A DNA stretch of 64,000 bases, from the NCBI RefSeq assembly GCF_029533155.1, contig NZ_JAIZDB010000020.1, positions 1-64,000 of the forward strand. The letters are read 5' to 3'. Each line of letters begins with the position of its first letter. Within the stretch, counting starts at the first letter, position 1. The notes below the pieces were generated by a model. The model saw nothing but the letters and a program-made list of their open reading frames with translations. It searched no databases and had not been told where the DNA came from. Origin of the DNA: Psychrobacillus antarcticus (GTDB lineage: Bacteria > Bacillota > Bacilli > Bacillales_A > Planococcaceae). Made by a program: the position numbers and the translations under genes. Below, piece after piece: positions 25,849 to 36,806 of this stretch.

Positions 25849-27435
25849 TTATAGATCAATTGGTGTTGCATCAAAGATGTCTTCTAATGCTTTAAGTTGA
25901 TCAATACCTGACTCTTCGACATGTTTATCAATAGAAATCATCATAATAGCGTCCCCACCTACTTCTGAACGTCCCACTTGCATCGCAGCGATATTAATAC
26001 CTTCAGAAGCAAGTAATGTCCCTACACGCCCAATAGCTCCCGGCTGGTCTTTATGACGGATAAATAATAAGTAACCAGATGGGACTACGTCTACGATATA
26101 GTCGTCTATACGTACAATACGACCACCTAAGCCATTTAACAATGTACCCGCAACTTTTCTTGTTCCAGATGCTGTTTTCATTTCAACCGTTATCAAACTA
26201 GTAAATCCTTTTGATTTCGTTGTTTTTAATTCGTTTACAGTTATTCCTAAACGGTCTGCAAGGAATTTTGCATTTACATCATTAACTGATTCACCTAATT
26301 TGCTTTTTAGAAGGCCTTTTACAGCATTACGTGATAATGGACGAGTATCTAAATTTGCTAATTCGCCAGAATAAGTAATATTAACTTCCTCCGGTACTCC
26401 TTCTGCAAGGTCACTTAGGAATGAACCTAATTTCTCCGCTAAGTTAAAAAATGGCTCAATTTTAGCAAGTACATCATTTGGTACAGAAGAAAGGTTAACT
26501 GGATTTTTCACAGTCCCATTTTTCAGGAAGCTGACAACGTCATAAGAAACATCGATTGCTACAATTTCTTGTGCTTCTATTGTACTGGCACCTAAATGAG
26601 GTGTAGCAATAACCTGTGGTAGTGTTAATAATTTATGCTCTACAAATGGTTCTTCCTCAAATACATCTAGTGCTGCTCCAGCAACTTTACCTGACACGAT
26701 TGCATCGTATAATGCATCTTCATCGATAATTCCACCACGAGCACAGTTTATAATTTGAACGCCGTCTTTCATTTTTTCAAATGCTTCTTTATTAAGAATA
26801 TGACGAGTTTCTTTTAAAAGAGGCGTATGTACTGTTATAAAATCAGCCGCCTTGATAACATCCTCTACTGAACCAAATTGAACGCCTAATTTCTCTGCTT
26901 TTTCAGCCGTTAGGAATGGATCATACGCAATGACATTCATACGTTGTCCTTTGGCACGAAATGCTACTTCTTGTCCAATTCTTCCAAAGCCTACGACACC
27001 TAACGTTTTGTTCTTCACTTCTACACCTATAAATGTTTTGCGATCCCATTTTTTATTTTTCAAAGAATGGAAGGCTTGTGGAATATTGCGAGCAAGAGAC
27101 ATAAGCATAGCAATAGAATGTTCTGCTGCTGAGTTTGTATTTCCGTCTGGAGCATTAACTACTATAATTCCGCGCTCCGTGGCTGCAGTTAAATCGATGT
27201 TATCGACCCCAACTCCCGCACGACCAATAATTTTTAAATTAGTCCCTTTTTCAATAATTTCACGAGTAACCTGTGTTTGGCTACGAACTAATAATGCATC
27301 AAACTCGCCAATTTTTTCGCCCAGCTGCTCTGGAGTTAGCGTGGTATCTACAACAATATTAAATCCCTCTGCTTCTCTTAATGGGAAAATACCATCTTCA
27401 CTTAGTGGATCACTGATTAGAATATTGAATGTCAT
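25849..27435 (-). CDS. serA: D-3-phosphoglycerate dehydrogenase
   Basis: A 528-residue SerA, first enzyme of serine synthesis, oxidising 3-phosphoglycerate with NAD+. Substrate/NAD domains: GRAGVGVDNID, the dinucleotide motif VVGFGRIGQEVAFRA, INCARGGIIDEDAL (catalytic Arg), and TPHLGAST (catalytic His). Then comes an intervening domain and a C-terminal ACT domain (LFIRHKDQPGAIGRVGTLLA) that binds regulatory serine. Length is the long Bacillus form. AAAGGAG precedes the ATG. Expression is governed by a T-box leader. Confidence 0.95.
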   Translation of the reverse strand: MTFNILISDPLSEDGIFPLREAEGFNIVVDTTLTPEQLGEKIGEFDALLVRSQTQVTREIIEKGTNLKIIGRAGVGVDNIDLTAATERGIIVVNAPDGNTNSAAEHSIAMLMSLARNIPQAFHSLKNKKWDRKTFIGVEVKNKTLGVVGFGRIGQEVAFRAKGQRMNVIAYDPFLTAEKAEKLGVQFGSVEDVIKAADFITVHTPLLKETRHILNKEAFEKMKDGVQIINCARGGIIDEDALYDAIVSGKVAGAALDVFEEEPFVEHKLLTLPQVIATPHLGASTIEAQEIVAIDVSYDVVSFLKNGTVKNPVNLSSVPNDVLAKIEPFFNLAEKLGSFLSDLAEGVPEEVNITYSGELANLDTRPLSRNAVKGLLKSKLGESVNDVNAKFLADRLGITVNELKTTKSKGFTSLITVEMKTASGTRKVAGTLLNGLGGRIVRIDDYIVDVVPSGYLLFIRHKDQPGAIGRVGTLLASEGINIAAMQVGRSEVGGDAIMMISIDKHVEESGIDQLKALEDIFDATPIDL

Positions 27436-27487
27436 ATTATATTTCTCCTTTTGTTACAATATTTTTGTCCTCTTGCATAGCCTTTGA

Positions 27488-27744
27488 AAACATAAAAAGC
27501 CCTTCACTCCCTACAATCATGTAAGGGGCGAAGAGCTTATAAATAACTCACGCGGTACCACCCAAATTTTACTGCAATCATCTCGCAGATCTCAATTAGT
27601 ATGCTTAACGCGCATTCACGGATGAACCTAAATCCTCTGTTTTCAGTCCACCAATTCTAGAGTGCTACCTAACAAACGAAACCACCGATTTACACCAACC
27701 ATCAGCTCTCTTTAGATCTCCACTTTGTAAAGTCTATCTCCGTC
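27488..27744 (-). ncRNA. T-box leader of serA
   Basis: The minus strand carries the T-box sequence GGGTGGTACCGCG (plus 27552-27564), the stem-I motif GAGAGCTGATGGTTGGTG, and a terminator with CCCTTACATGATTGTAGGG and GAAGGGCTTTTT (27491-27537). An AGC (Ser) triplet at plus 27664-27666 lies in a plausible specifier position, fitting control by uncharged tRNA-Ser, but I did not fold stem I rigorously. Confidence 0.93.
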
Positions 27745-27775
27745 AAAATTGTTCACGTGTTATTGAATTAAATAC

Positions 27776-27804
27776 ATCATACTCACCATTAAAAAAATTG
27801 TCAA
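27776..27804 (-). promoter_or_regulatory. Promoter of the serA T-box transcript
   Basis: Minus strand TTGACA (27799-27804), 17-bp spacer, TATGAT (27776-27781), about 30 bp before the start of the leader. Confidence 0.82.
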
Positions 27805-27814
27805 TATAGTTAAA

Positions 27815-28132
27815 TAACTTGAAAACGCTACCATTTTATTTTTCCATCAAAAAACGTTGATTTCATGCAGTTTTCTCATTTAAAAAAATATTTTTATTTT
27901 TCATAATTCGTGTTCTAGTAGTATTTTCAGTATAAATTTTGTTAGTATACATTTTTCGATATAAAACACGAACTATAATAGTTAATACACAATTAAAGTT
28001 CGCATTATAAAAAATATACTTAAAGAAATAACTATAAAGTTATTGACCTTCATTGATATAATTTGTACACTGTATAAAACCATTTGTTTTTTCCATAAAT
28101 ACAATTATATTATAAAGTAAGGATTTGATTAG
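27815..28132. other. AT-rich divergent intergenic region upstream of the aspartate kinase gene
   Basis: No gene or known riboswitch is visible; in particular I find no lysine (L-box) element. A possible plus-strand promoter is TTGACC (about 28044) with a 17-bp spacer and TACACT, and TATAAT also lies in that stretch. CACGAACT and AGTTCG near 27965-28000 form a short inverted repeat. Confidence 0.4.
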
Positions 28133-29497
28133 ATGAAAGTAAGCAAATTTGGCGGAACATCTGTTGCAAGCTCAGTACAAATAAAAAAAGTGGCTGCAAT
28201 TGTTAAAGCAGATCCATCTCGAAAATTCGTTGTTGTGTCTGCACCCGGTAAACGCTTCGATGATGATAAAAAAGTAACCGACTTATTGATTGAATTGGCA
28301 GTTGCAGCGATACATAATGAAGAAGTAGAAGAAAAACTCCGTCAAGTATTGGAACGTTATAAGGAAATTGCACAGGGTTTAGAACTAGATGAAACTATTT
28401 GTGAAGTCATTGAAGATGACCTACGTGCACGTATCAGTGAAGACCAAAGCGTTCTTGAATTGTTTGTAGACAATATTAAAGCAAGTGGAGAAGATAACAA
28501 CGCAAAACTAATTTCTACTTATTTCACAAGTATTGGACTTGAAGCTCAATATGTAAATCCAAAAACTGCTGGATTAGTTGTCAATGATTTTCCTGAACGA
28601 GCACAAGCTTTGCCACAGGCATACGACAATCTTCATGCATTAAACAATCTTCCTGGCATTATTGTGTTCCCGGGCTTTTTTGGATATACACCAAACGGGA
28701 CTCTTCGCACATTCGATCGTGGAGGCTCAGACATCACTGGTTCTATATTAGCAGCTGCTGTCAAAGCAAATTTATATGAAAACTTTACCGATGTAGATTC
28801 TGTATTTTGCGCTAATCCTAGAGTAGTGAACCATCCTGCGGAAATCGAAGAAATTACATATCGTGAAATGCGTGAGCTTTCTTATGCCGGCTTCTCCGTT
28901 TTTCATGATGAAGCATTAATGCCAGTTTTTAAAACCGGTATTCCCGTATGTATTAAAAATACAAATAATCCATCAACACCTGGCACGATGATCGTAGCTA
29001 AACGTAAAGCAAACAAACGTCCTGTAACTGGAATTTCGGCTGATAACGGATTTTCTATATTATATGTAAGCAAGTATTTGATGAACCGTGAAATCGGATT
29101 CGGTCGTAAACTGCTTCAAATTTTAGAAGAAGAGCATATTTCATATGAACACACACCATCCGGATTGGACGACATTTCCGTTATCATGCGTAGTCATCAA
29201 CTCGATTCAGAAAAAGAAGAACGTATTATGAACCGTGTAATGAACGAACTAAAAGCAGATGATGCACATTTCCGTCATCATTTTTCGATGATTGTTATTG
29301 TTGGAGAAGGTATGAACAATAGTACTGGGCTTGCAGCTCGTGCTGCTTCCGCCATAGCAAATACTGGTGCAAATATTGAAATGATTAACCAAGGATCTTC
29401 AGAGGTCAGCCTTTCATTTGGAGTTCAAGAAAGTAGTGAGAACAAAATAGTGCGTGCCCTATACAGTGAATTTTTCTCTGCAGTAACAGTTGGATAA
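28133..29497 (+). CDS. Aspartate kinase (monofunctional, YclM/ThrD-like)
   Basis: A 454-residue aspartokinase III-type enzyme, first step to lysine, threonine and methionine. Kinase domain: KFGGTSVASS (residues 4-13), FDRGGSDITGSILAAAVKA, YENFTDVDSV. Two C-terminal ACT domains include SKYLMNREIGFGRKLL and GANIEMINQGSSEVSLSFGV. Length and order match B. subtilis YclM (ThrD), whose activity responds to threonine. AAGGA precedes the ATG. Stand-alone gene with its own terminator. Confidence 0.92.
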   Translation: MKVSKFGGTSVASSVQIKKVAAIVKADPSRKFVVVSAPGKRFDDDKKVTDLLIELAVAAIHNEEVEEKLRQVLERYKEIAQGLELDETICEVIEDDLRARISEDQSVLELFVDNIKASGEDNNAKLISTYFTSIGLEAQYVNPKTAGLVVNDFPERAQALPQAYDNLHALNNLPGIIVFPGFFGYTPNGTLRTFDRGGSDITGSILAAAVKANLYENFTDVDSVFCANPRVVNHPAEIEEITYREMRELSYAGFSVFHDEALMPVFKTGIPVCIKNTNNPSTPGTMIVAKRKANKRPVTGISADNGFSILYVSKYLMNREIGFGRKLLQILEEEHISYEHTPSGLDDISVIMRSHQLDSEKEERIMNRVMNELKADDAHFRHHFSMIVIVGEGMNNSTGLAARAASAIANTGANIEMINQGSSEVSLSFGVQESSENKIVRALYSEFFSAVTVG

Positions 29498-29498
29498 C

Positions 29499-29534
29499 AA
29501 ACAGGCTACCTCGCATAGAGATAGCCTGTTTTAT
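29499..29534. terminator. Terminator between aspartate kinase and the convergent NUDIX-GNAT gene
   Basis: AAACAGGCTA (29499-29508) pairs with TAGCCTGTTT (29522-29531), followed by TTATATT; the minus-strand gene ends within it. Confidence 0.8.
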
Positions 29535-30508
29535 ATTGGTTTCAAATGATTTAAACTATTTGTTTTCATATAGTGAATGAGGGTCATCTGGTCATTTACC
29601 TTCCATTCATCATCTGTTTTCACATAGCCCATTTTCTCATATAAATAGCAATTTCTTTGTTCCTGCTTAATCGTATCTAGCTCCCAGCTAATTGCTTCAG
29701 GATACATACCTTCTAAACGTCTCATGACTTCTTGCGCGATACCTTTTCCTTGAAACTCTTCGAGGATATTTATCATATGTAATCGCATAATACCCGGAGA
29801 CTTCGGATAAACATGAACACTTCCTACCAACAAACCATATTCATAGATTTTAAAGTAGTGCCCTTTTTGCAACCGTTCATTAAACCTTTCAAACGTTTGG
29901 AACACTGGGCTCGTGTCATGATCCTGATATTTTTCATAAATAGGTTGAAAAACCTTCTTCTGCATCTTAAATAATTCCTGCGCATCTGATAAACTAGCTT
30001 TCTTCAGAGAAATAGGTGATTGACTAATCTCAAATAGAGATTCTAAAATATGATAAGGAATGAATTCTCCACTTTCGACCAGTTCGAGTATTTCATCCAC
30101 TGTTGCCCATCTAGCATCTGCTACCTCTTCGTATTGTAGGTTTAATTGGGTTAGTTCTATATCTTGTTTTACTAGCCAATGGTCGTCAAAACCACGAGAA
30201 AACTTTAAGGCAAAGACCAACTCCGCGTGCTCCATTTGTAACTCTATGCCTATTTCTTCTTTCGCCTCACGAATAGCACCCATTTCGCTAGTTTCTCCAA
30301 CTAAAACAGCACCTGCAGCAGCACAGTCCCACATATTTGGCCATCCCTTTTTCCATGGTTGACGCTGTTGAATTAGAAACTGACCACTTTCATTCACAAT
30401 CCAAATATGAACTACTTGATGATAGTCTCCTTCAGTCATTTCATCTCCTCTTATCCATGCCTTTCCTGTGCTCTCTCTAAACTCATTTAAGATATCCCAC
30501 TGCTCCAT
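29531..30508 (-). CDS. NUDIX hydrolase-GNAT acetyltransferase fusion
   Basis: A 325-residue two-domain protein. Residues about 1-165 form a NUDIX domain: HIWIVNESGQFLIQQRQPWK, CAAAGAVLVGETSEMGAIRE, AKEEIGIEL (Nudix box G-x5-E-x7-REAxEExGI), close to isopentenyl-diphosphate-isomerase-like NUDIX proteins. Residues about 170-325 form a GNAT domain with INILEEFQGKGIAQEVMRRL (acetyl-CoA loop) and NCYLYEKMGYVKTD. Substrates unknown. The ATG at 30508 has a weak GGGTGAAG site; a GTG four codons upstream is an alternative. Confidence 0.82.
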   Translation of the reverse strand: MEQWDILNEFRESTGKAWIRGDEMTEGDYHQVVHIWIVNESGQFLIQQRQPWKKGWPNMWDCAAAGAVLVGETSEMGAIREAKEEIGIELQMEHAELVFALKFSRGFDDHWLVKQDIELTQLNLQYEEVADARWATVDEILELVESGEFIPYHILESLFEISQSPISLKKASLSDAQELFKMQKKVFQPIYEKYQDHDTSPVFQTFERFNERLQKGHYFKIYEYGLLVGSVHVYPKSPGIMRLHMINILEEFQGKGIAQEVMRRLEGMYPEAISWELDTIKQEQRNCYLYEKMGYVKTDDEWKVNDQMTLIHYMKTNSLNHLKPI

Positions 30509-30668
30509 TTCTTCACCCACTTAACTCAGTATTTGATTAAATTAGTATATCATTTTAGTTCCTTATTTTTGACCATATTTGACATTTATTTTATTGTGTG
30601 AGATAATAACTCAGTTAACATTTGGTACGACATAGTTTTTCGATTGGCATTCTGCTATATGTGTTTTT

Positions 30669-30830
30669 GATAATACTTATTCACACTGGAGCGGCTATAG
30701 GGTCGCAAGGACGTAAAAGAAGGTAGGGTTTACGTTGCTTAGGTTAGAAGGCAACCAGTGGAACAATTTACCGCGGCATTGAAAGAGGAACCTTTCATGG
30801 AAATTATTCCCCGAGCTTTTCGGGATGAAA
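30669..30830 (+). ncRNA. Candidate orphan structured RNA
   Basis: This gene-free stretch has ordered stems on the plus strand: CACTGG (30684-30689) with CCAGTG (30755-30760) closing two inner hairpins, ACGTAAA / TTTACGT (30711-30717, 30729-30735) and GTTGC / GCAAC (30734-30738, 30751-30755), then TGAAAG / CTTTCA and CCCGA / TCGGG. The first two inner stems share two bases, so they may be mutually exclusive. GATAAT (30669-30674) would start transcription just before the first stem. No family recognised and no gene follows on this strand. Confidence 0.45.
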
Positions 30831-30861
30831 TTTAAAATTCAAAAGTTATGTTATACCTATA

Positions 30862-30900
30862 CAAAATCAAGGGGTGTTCTCATTATGAGAGCGCCCCTTG
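30862..30900 (-). terminator. Terminator after the MFS transporter gene
   Basis: Arms CAAGGGGTGTTCTCAT and ATGAGAGCGCCCCTTG pair with one mismatch and one wobble; TTGATTTT follows on the minus strand. Confidence 0.8.
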
Positions 30901-30906
30901 TCCAAT

Positions 30907-32181
30907 TTATGCAGCCATTTCTTTTTGGCGTTTATTGTATTCTTTAAACATCAATAGATAGATGAATCCACTCAGTAATGCTAATGCTGCTACTATTACA
31001 AATGTCCATGTAAAACCAATCCATGTGACTAGTGGGAATACTAAAGGTGCAATTGTACGACCGATTGTATAGCGCAGACTTGCTGCCGCAAAGTACTGTC
31101 CCCTCATATCCGCAGGAGCTAACTTGGAAACAAAGCTTTCCTGTAATCCAACTGTCGCCAATTCGCCAAATGTAAAGATTGCCATCGCAATTAGGAAGAC
31201 CCAAAAATTCGCTGTCATCGGGAATATAAGCATTGCCACTGCGTATAAGAATGAGGATAGAAAAAACACCCACTTCTCTGGATACTTCGTCATCCATCTC
31301 GTAACAAATACCGTGAACAACACTACTAATAGTCCATTTTCAGAAAGCAAAATACCAAACGAACCTTCTCCAGTTACTGACCACTCCCTGTTAAACAAAT
31401 TACCAAGCACTTGCTTATCGATCGCGTCTTTCATATAAACTGGTATAAGCATATCCAATTGCATAAATGTTTGTGCTAACAAAATACCAGCAATAACAAA
31501 TAAGAAGAAAACCTTATCCTTCACGATCAACCCGTAAACTTTAACCTGATCGACGACTACCTGAATCCAATTATTCGAGCCGCTTGCCATCTTGGCCCTT
31601 ACCTCGGTCGGTAATGTCTCTTCGGTTAAAAATCTAATAGCCAATCCAACCAAACAGAAAATAATTCCGGAAACTAATAAAAGCATAAAACGGTGATTAA
31701 AGAATAATATTGCACCTACTATCGGTCCAATAACTACCGAAATATTGATGGACGTATAGAACACCGAAAATACAGTACTTCGATCTTTTTCCTGCACAAC
31801 ATCGGCGACAATCGCTTGACTTGCAGGGTGATACAACGAACCAGCCATCCCGGCAATCGTGAATGCCACAAAGCTTAGCATCGGTGAATCGAACCAAGGC
31901 GAATTCGCAAACGCAAATAACATAAATGCTAACCCTTCTGCTGTTGCAGAGAAAAACAACATCGTCCTCCGACCAAATCTATCTGCACAATAACCTCCTA
32001 TTAGATTAGCACCAACCGAAAATACTTGCGATGCAACCAGTAAAATCCCTGCCATGCTCGTACCAAATTCATCAGCAAAATAAATCGCTAAAAAGGGAAA
32101 TACCATCCAAAAACTTGAATTACTAAAAAACTCACCAAATAAACGGACCTGCAAACTACGATCCCAATCTCTTATTCTCAT
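30907..32181 (-). CDS. Major facilitator superfamily transporter (DHA1-like)
   Basis: A 424-residue protein with 12 predicted membrane helices. The MFS loop 2-3 motif is GGYCADRFGRRTMLF (consensus G-x-x-x-D-R-x-G-R-R), and the second half has the related RWMTKYPEKWVFF. It resembles drug/H+ antiporters of Bacillales, but substrate and direction cannot be read. I use the ATG at 32181, preceded by GAGGAAAAG. Its upstream region holds a 21-bp periodic array. Confidence 0.85.
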   Translation of the reverse strand: MRIRDWDRSLQVRLFGEFFSNSSFWMVFPFLAIYFADEFGTSMAGILLVASQVFSVGANLIGGYCADRFGRRTMLFFSATAEGLAFMLFAFANSPWFDSPMLSFVAFTIAGMAGSLYHPASQAIVADVVQEKDRSTVFSVFYTSINISVVIGPIVGAILFFNHRFMLLLVSGIIFCLVGLAIRFLTEETLPTEVRAKMASGSNNWIQVVVDQVKVYGLIVKDKVFFLFVIAGILLAQTFMQLDMLIPVYMKDAIDKQVLGNLFNREWSVTGEGSFGILLSENGLLVVLFTVFVTRWMTKYPEKWVFFLSSFLYAVAMLIFPMTANFWVFLIAMAIFTFGELATVGLQESFVSKLAPADMRGQYFAAASLRYTIGRTIAPLVFPLVTWIGFTWTFVIVAALALLSGFIYLLMFKEYNKRQKEMAA

Positions 32182-32299
32182 TTTCTTTTCCTCACAACTC
32201 ATTGATTAATTAGACTATCCTACCACATTATTTCGATTTTCGAAATAGACATTTTTATAACTAATGAATGAGGGTTGTATGAAAACCCGTGCTAGTCGA

Positions 32300-32420
32300 C
32301 CGTTTATGAGTGTGATTGGACCGATTGTAAGCGTAATTCACCCGATTGTTCGTTGGATTCGACCGATTCTTTGTGACATTCAACCGATTGTTGATGTTAT
32401 TCGACCGATTCCCTACATAA
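32300..32420. repeat. 21-bp periodic array 3 (core ACCGATT)
   Basis: CCGATT occurs at 32321, 32342, 32363, 32384 and 32405, and CCGTTT at 32300, all exactly 21 bp apart. The remaining bases vary, though a TTCGACC or TTCACCC lead-in recurs. It lies between hemAT and the MFS gene. On the minus strand 21 bp keeps a heptapeptide-like frame open, but there is no start codon with a ribosome site. Confidence 0.92.
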
Positions 32421-32421
32421 G

Positions 32422-33708
32422 CTAGATTTTTTGAATGGTCTCATCCAAAAGTTTAGTCGACTCTAGTATTTGAATGGATGCTGCACCAATGGATTCCACT
32501 GCAACAGTTAAGTCTTTAATATCTTTGCCGACAATCTCTGATTCAGCCGCTGCTTCACGAATCATGGAGGAAATACTCGCTAAAGAAGTGGCTGTTTGGT
32601 CACTTTTGTTCAGACCATTATTCGCTAATCGTTGAACATCTTCAATAGATTTTACTACTCCCTGTTGCGCAATATTCGAGTCGCCAACTAGCAAGTCAAT
32701 TTGCTCTACAGAGTTTTTTGTTTGTTCTGCAAGGTTACGTACTTCTTCTGCTACTACTGCAAAACCTTTGCCATACTCTCCAGCTCTTGCTGCTTCTATC
32801 GCTGAATTCAATGCGAGCAAATTTGTTTTTGTCGCAATATCTTTGACTATTTTTACGACATTTAGAATTTCTTGAGAGGATCGGTTTAATTTGATAATTA
32901 AGCTTGACATCGACTTTGTTTTGTCGTAAATTTCCTGCGAATGACCCGTCAAGGTTTGTATGATTCGCTTCCCATCTTCGGCTTTTTCAATCGTCCTCTG
33001 TGAGATTTCGATTCCCTTCGCTACTTCTATCTCCACATCTTTTGTAGTTCCAATTAGCTCTTCTACCGAGGTGGTTGTCTCAGAAGATTGATATTCTAGG
33101 TTAGTAACGATACTTCCCAATGTTTCTTTGATAGCTCTTTTTATATGATCTTCTTTTTCCCTTACTTGCTCCTCGAGATACTTATCGTAAGCCTCTACAA
33201 CTAATTGTTGCTCATAGTTAATTATTTTGTTTATAGATGCTACAAATTCGAGTTGTTTTTCAATTGGCAATTGAGCTAATTGTATTTTTTCCACTAAACT
33301 GTTTTGAAGCTGATAACATGCTCCTAAATAGCTTTTCGTTTTCAGCTGAATATGCACATGCATTTTAGCAATTTTCTTTCGTTTTTCTATGTACTCCTCG
33401 TTTAAAACTCCAGCAAACCACTCCCCAATGTGTATTATTAATGTTTGTTCTAAGCGATTGCGTGAACTATGTTTATTTATAATATCGAGTAATTCTTCAT
33501 TTGCCATTAGGGAGTCATAGAAGTTCTTCACTGCTCCTGGAATATGGGGTACCAAATATGATTCCATTTGCTTAAGGTTAGCAAGATCCTTTTCGGTGAA
33601 ATCAATCAACTGCAGTTGAATCAGTATATCTTTATCCCTGATATCGAAGTGTATATCCGGTCTATTTAACAAATTGATATATGGTGTAATTCGTTTTTTC
33701 CTAAACAT
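32422..33708 (-). CDS. hemAT: Globin-coupled oxygen-sensing chemoreceptor HemAT
   Basis: A 428-residue soluble methyl-accepting protein. Residues about 1-180 form a sensor globin; the likely proximal haem ligand is His119 ([18 protein letters not shown]), matching His123 of B. subtilis HemAT. The C-terminal half is the MCP signalling helix bundle with the hairpin tip [20 protein letters not shown] and [14 protein letters not shown]. No membrane helix. It senses O2 for aerotaxis through CheA/CheW. The ATG at 33708 follows GGAGGT; a longer frame has no such box. Confidence 0.93.
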   Translation of the reverse strand: MFRKKRITPYINLLNRPDIHFDIRDKDILIQLQLIDFTEKDLANLKQMESYLVPHIPGAVKNFYDSLMANEELLDIINKHSSRNRLEQTLIIHIGEWFAGVLNEEYIEKRKKIAKMHVHIQLKTKSYLGACYQLQNSLVEKIQLAQLPIEKQLEFVASINKIINYEQQLVVEAYDKYLEEQVREKEDHIKRAIKETLGSIVTNLEYQSSETTTSVEELIGTTKDVEIEVAKGIEISQRTIEKAEDGKRIIQTLTGHSQEIYDKTKSMSSLIIKLNRSSQEILNVVKIVKDIATKTNLLALNSAIEAARAGEYGKGFAVVAEEVRNLAEQTKNSVEQIDLLVGDSNIAQQGVVKSIEDVQRLANNGLNKSDQTATSLASISSMIREAAAESEIVGKDIKDLTVAVESIGAASIQILESTKLLDETIQKI

Positions 33709-33834
33709 TTTATTACCTCCAAAGTGGTTAGCACTACTATCCATGCTACCAAATAGGTATTTTGTCCACAGTGACTTTCCTCACATTTTTCAATATTTAA
33801 CAATTTCTTTACAAGCATGAAGCCAACAAAACTA

Positions 33835-33868
33835 GAGCCTTACTACATGACACTATGTAGTAAGGCTC
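33835..33868 (-). terminator. Terminator after cwlJ
   Basis: Perfect 14-bp stem GAGCCTTACTACAT / ATGTAGTAAGGCTC around GACACT; TAGTTTTGTT follows on the minus strand. Confidence 0.85.
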
Positions 33869-33910
33869 ATTAAATTGGTTAAATACAAATCAAGTAAACA
33901 ATACTTTTAC

Positions 33911-34351
33911 CTACCCCATATAAACACTTTCACATGTTCCGGCTATTGGTTCATAGAAACAATGTTGTTTAAATTGACCTGTAAAAGGTTGATCGTACCA
34001 TGTTGGAGGGCATTCGCCATATGGATTGAAATACCACAGTGCAAATTTCGCTGGGTGTTCTCTCCAATTTTCCAAAACTCGTCTTGCTAATTTCCTTTCA
34101 TTTTCTCTCGCAGGCGAATAAAATAAATTACCTTTTTGAACAGCTTCAAAAGAATAATTTCCTCCCTGCACCTGATAAATGACGTCTTCAATTGTTCTTA
34201 CATCTCTAAAATCTAAACAATCTGCTACAGCACGATTGACAATTACATTCCCAATATATAACATTCCTTGGTTTCCTTCGCCTTCGCCTTCCGCTCTCAT
34301 CATCCTTGCCACTAAGTCAACGTCCACATCTCGATACTTTATTCTTGGCAT
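33911..34351 (-). CDS. cwlJ: Spore cortex-lytic enzyme CwlJ (SleB-like hydrolase)
   Basis: A 146-residue Hydrolase_2 (SleB/CwlJ) domain protein without signal peptide or binding domain, the form typical of CwlJ, which is laid down in the spore coat and cleaves cortex peptidoglycan during germination. Features: LVARMMRAEGEGEGNQGMLY (catalytic Glu), NVIVNRAV, FYSPARENERKLARRVL, ALWYFNPYGECPPTWY. Its presence marks the host as a spore former. No GerQ gene adjoins it. Confidence 0.9.
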   Translation of the reverse strand: MPRIKYRDVDVDLVARMMRAEGEGEGNQGMLYIGNVIVNRAVADCLDFRDVRTIEDVIYQVQGGNYSFEAVQKGNLFYSPARENERKLARRVLENWREHPAKFALWYFNPYGECPPTWYDQPFTGQFKQHCFYEPIAGTCESVYMG

Positions 34352-34409
34352 TTTCTCACCTCACATTATAGTATGAGAAAAACTTCTTTTGTGTTTATGG
34401 ATCCCAAAA

Positions 34410-34443
34410 TAAAAAACTACGAAGGAATATCTCCTTCGTAGTC
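34410..34443 (-). terminator. Terminator of the xpt-pbuX operon
   Basis: ACTACGAAGGA (34416-34426) pairs with TCCTTCGTAGT (34432-34442), T-run on the minus strand. Confidence 0.9.
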
Positions 34444-34452
34444 TCTAAAAAA

Positions 34453-36412
<1,960 letters not shown>

Positions 36413-36472
36413 AAATCGAATTCGAAATAAAATCAATCGTGACAAAAGTGCCATAATCCAAGTATTCCATCG

Positions 36473-36545
36473 CCACCCATAGTCAGCTTGTTTACGGTAA
36501 GCTGGTAGATACTCGCAGGCCATATCCCTGCTATTATACGAGTTA
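36473..36545 (-). ncRNA. Purine riboswitch, guanine/xanthine type
   Basis: The minus strand reads CGTATAATAGCAGGGATATG, GGCCTGCGAGTATCTACC, AGCTTACCGTAAACAAGCTG and ACTATGGGTG, the conserved core of the xpt class. The discriminator in GACTATG is C (position 74 equivalent), which specifies guanine rather than adenine. Confidence 0.95.
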
Positions 36546-36564
36546 TTTCTATTTATTATTTCTC

Positions 36565-36592
36565 ATTATAGCACTCACCAATACATTTACAA
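36565..36592 (-). promoter_or_regulatory. Promoter of the xpt riboswitch transcript
   Basis: Minus strand TTGTAA (36587-36592), 16-bp spacer, extended -10 TGCTATAAT (TATAAT at 36565-36570). Confidence 0.8.
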
Positions 36593-36679
36593 TCGCTTAA
36601 TGATTTGTTCTATGATTCATAAAATTCAGTCGAAATAACAACCAATGGGATTTTATGCCTAGGATAAAAGCGTATGTGA

Positions 36680-36760
36680 CCGAGCGGTAAACGAACGACC
36701 GCCATTTTGCGCTATAAGCCCGAGAGTATAGCCCATAAGCCCGAGCCACACTGCTATACG
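36680..36760. repeat. 21-bp periodic array 4 (core CCGAG)
   Basis: CCGAG at 36680, 36720 and 36741, with a weaker CCG at 36699, gives steps of 19, 21 and 21 bp; two of the units share ATAAGCCCGAG. The stretch between the xpt promoter and the downstream terminator has no gene. Confidence 0.65.
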
Positions 36761-36765
36761 TTCCC

Positions 36766-36806
36766 TACAAAAAAACACCCACGCTTATTTAAAAACGTAG
36801 ATGTTT
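36766..36806 (-). terminator. Terminator after the 96-aa conserved protein gene
   Basis: AAACACCCACG (36773-36783) pairs with CGTAGATGTTT (36796-36806), fully paired with G-U allowed, T-run on the minus strand. Confidence 0.82.

Noticed and set aside
27815-28132. Lysine riboswitch upstream of the aspartate kinase
   Set aside because: No L-box core sequences are visible; the region is AT-rich and lacks a terminator before the gene.
30669-30830. Known riboswitch (c-di-GMP, glycine, TPP, SAM and others were considered)
   Set aside because: None of the invariant core sequences of those classes is present; kept only as an unassigned RNA candidate.
32281-32421. Heptapeptide-repeat frame (NRSN-x3) on the minus strand of array 3
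   Set aside because: Open only because 21 is a multiple of three. No start codon with a ribosome site is in phase, and other arrays (18984, 25554) contain stops or frame-breaking steps.
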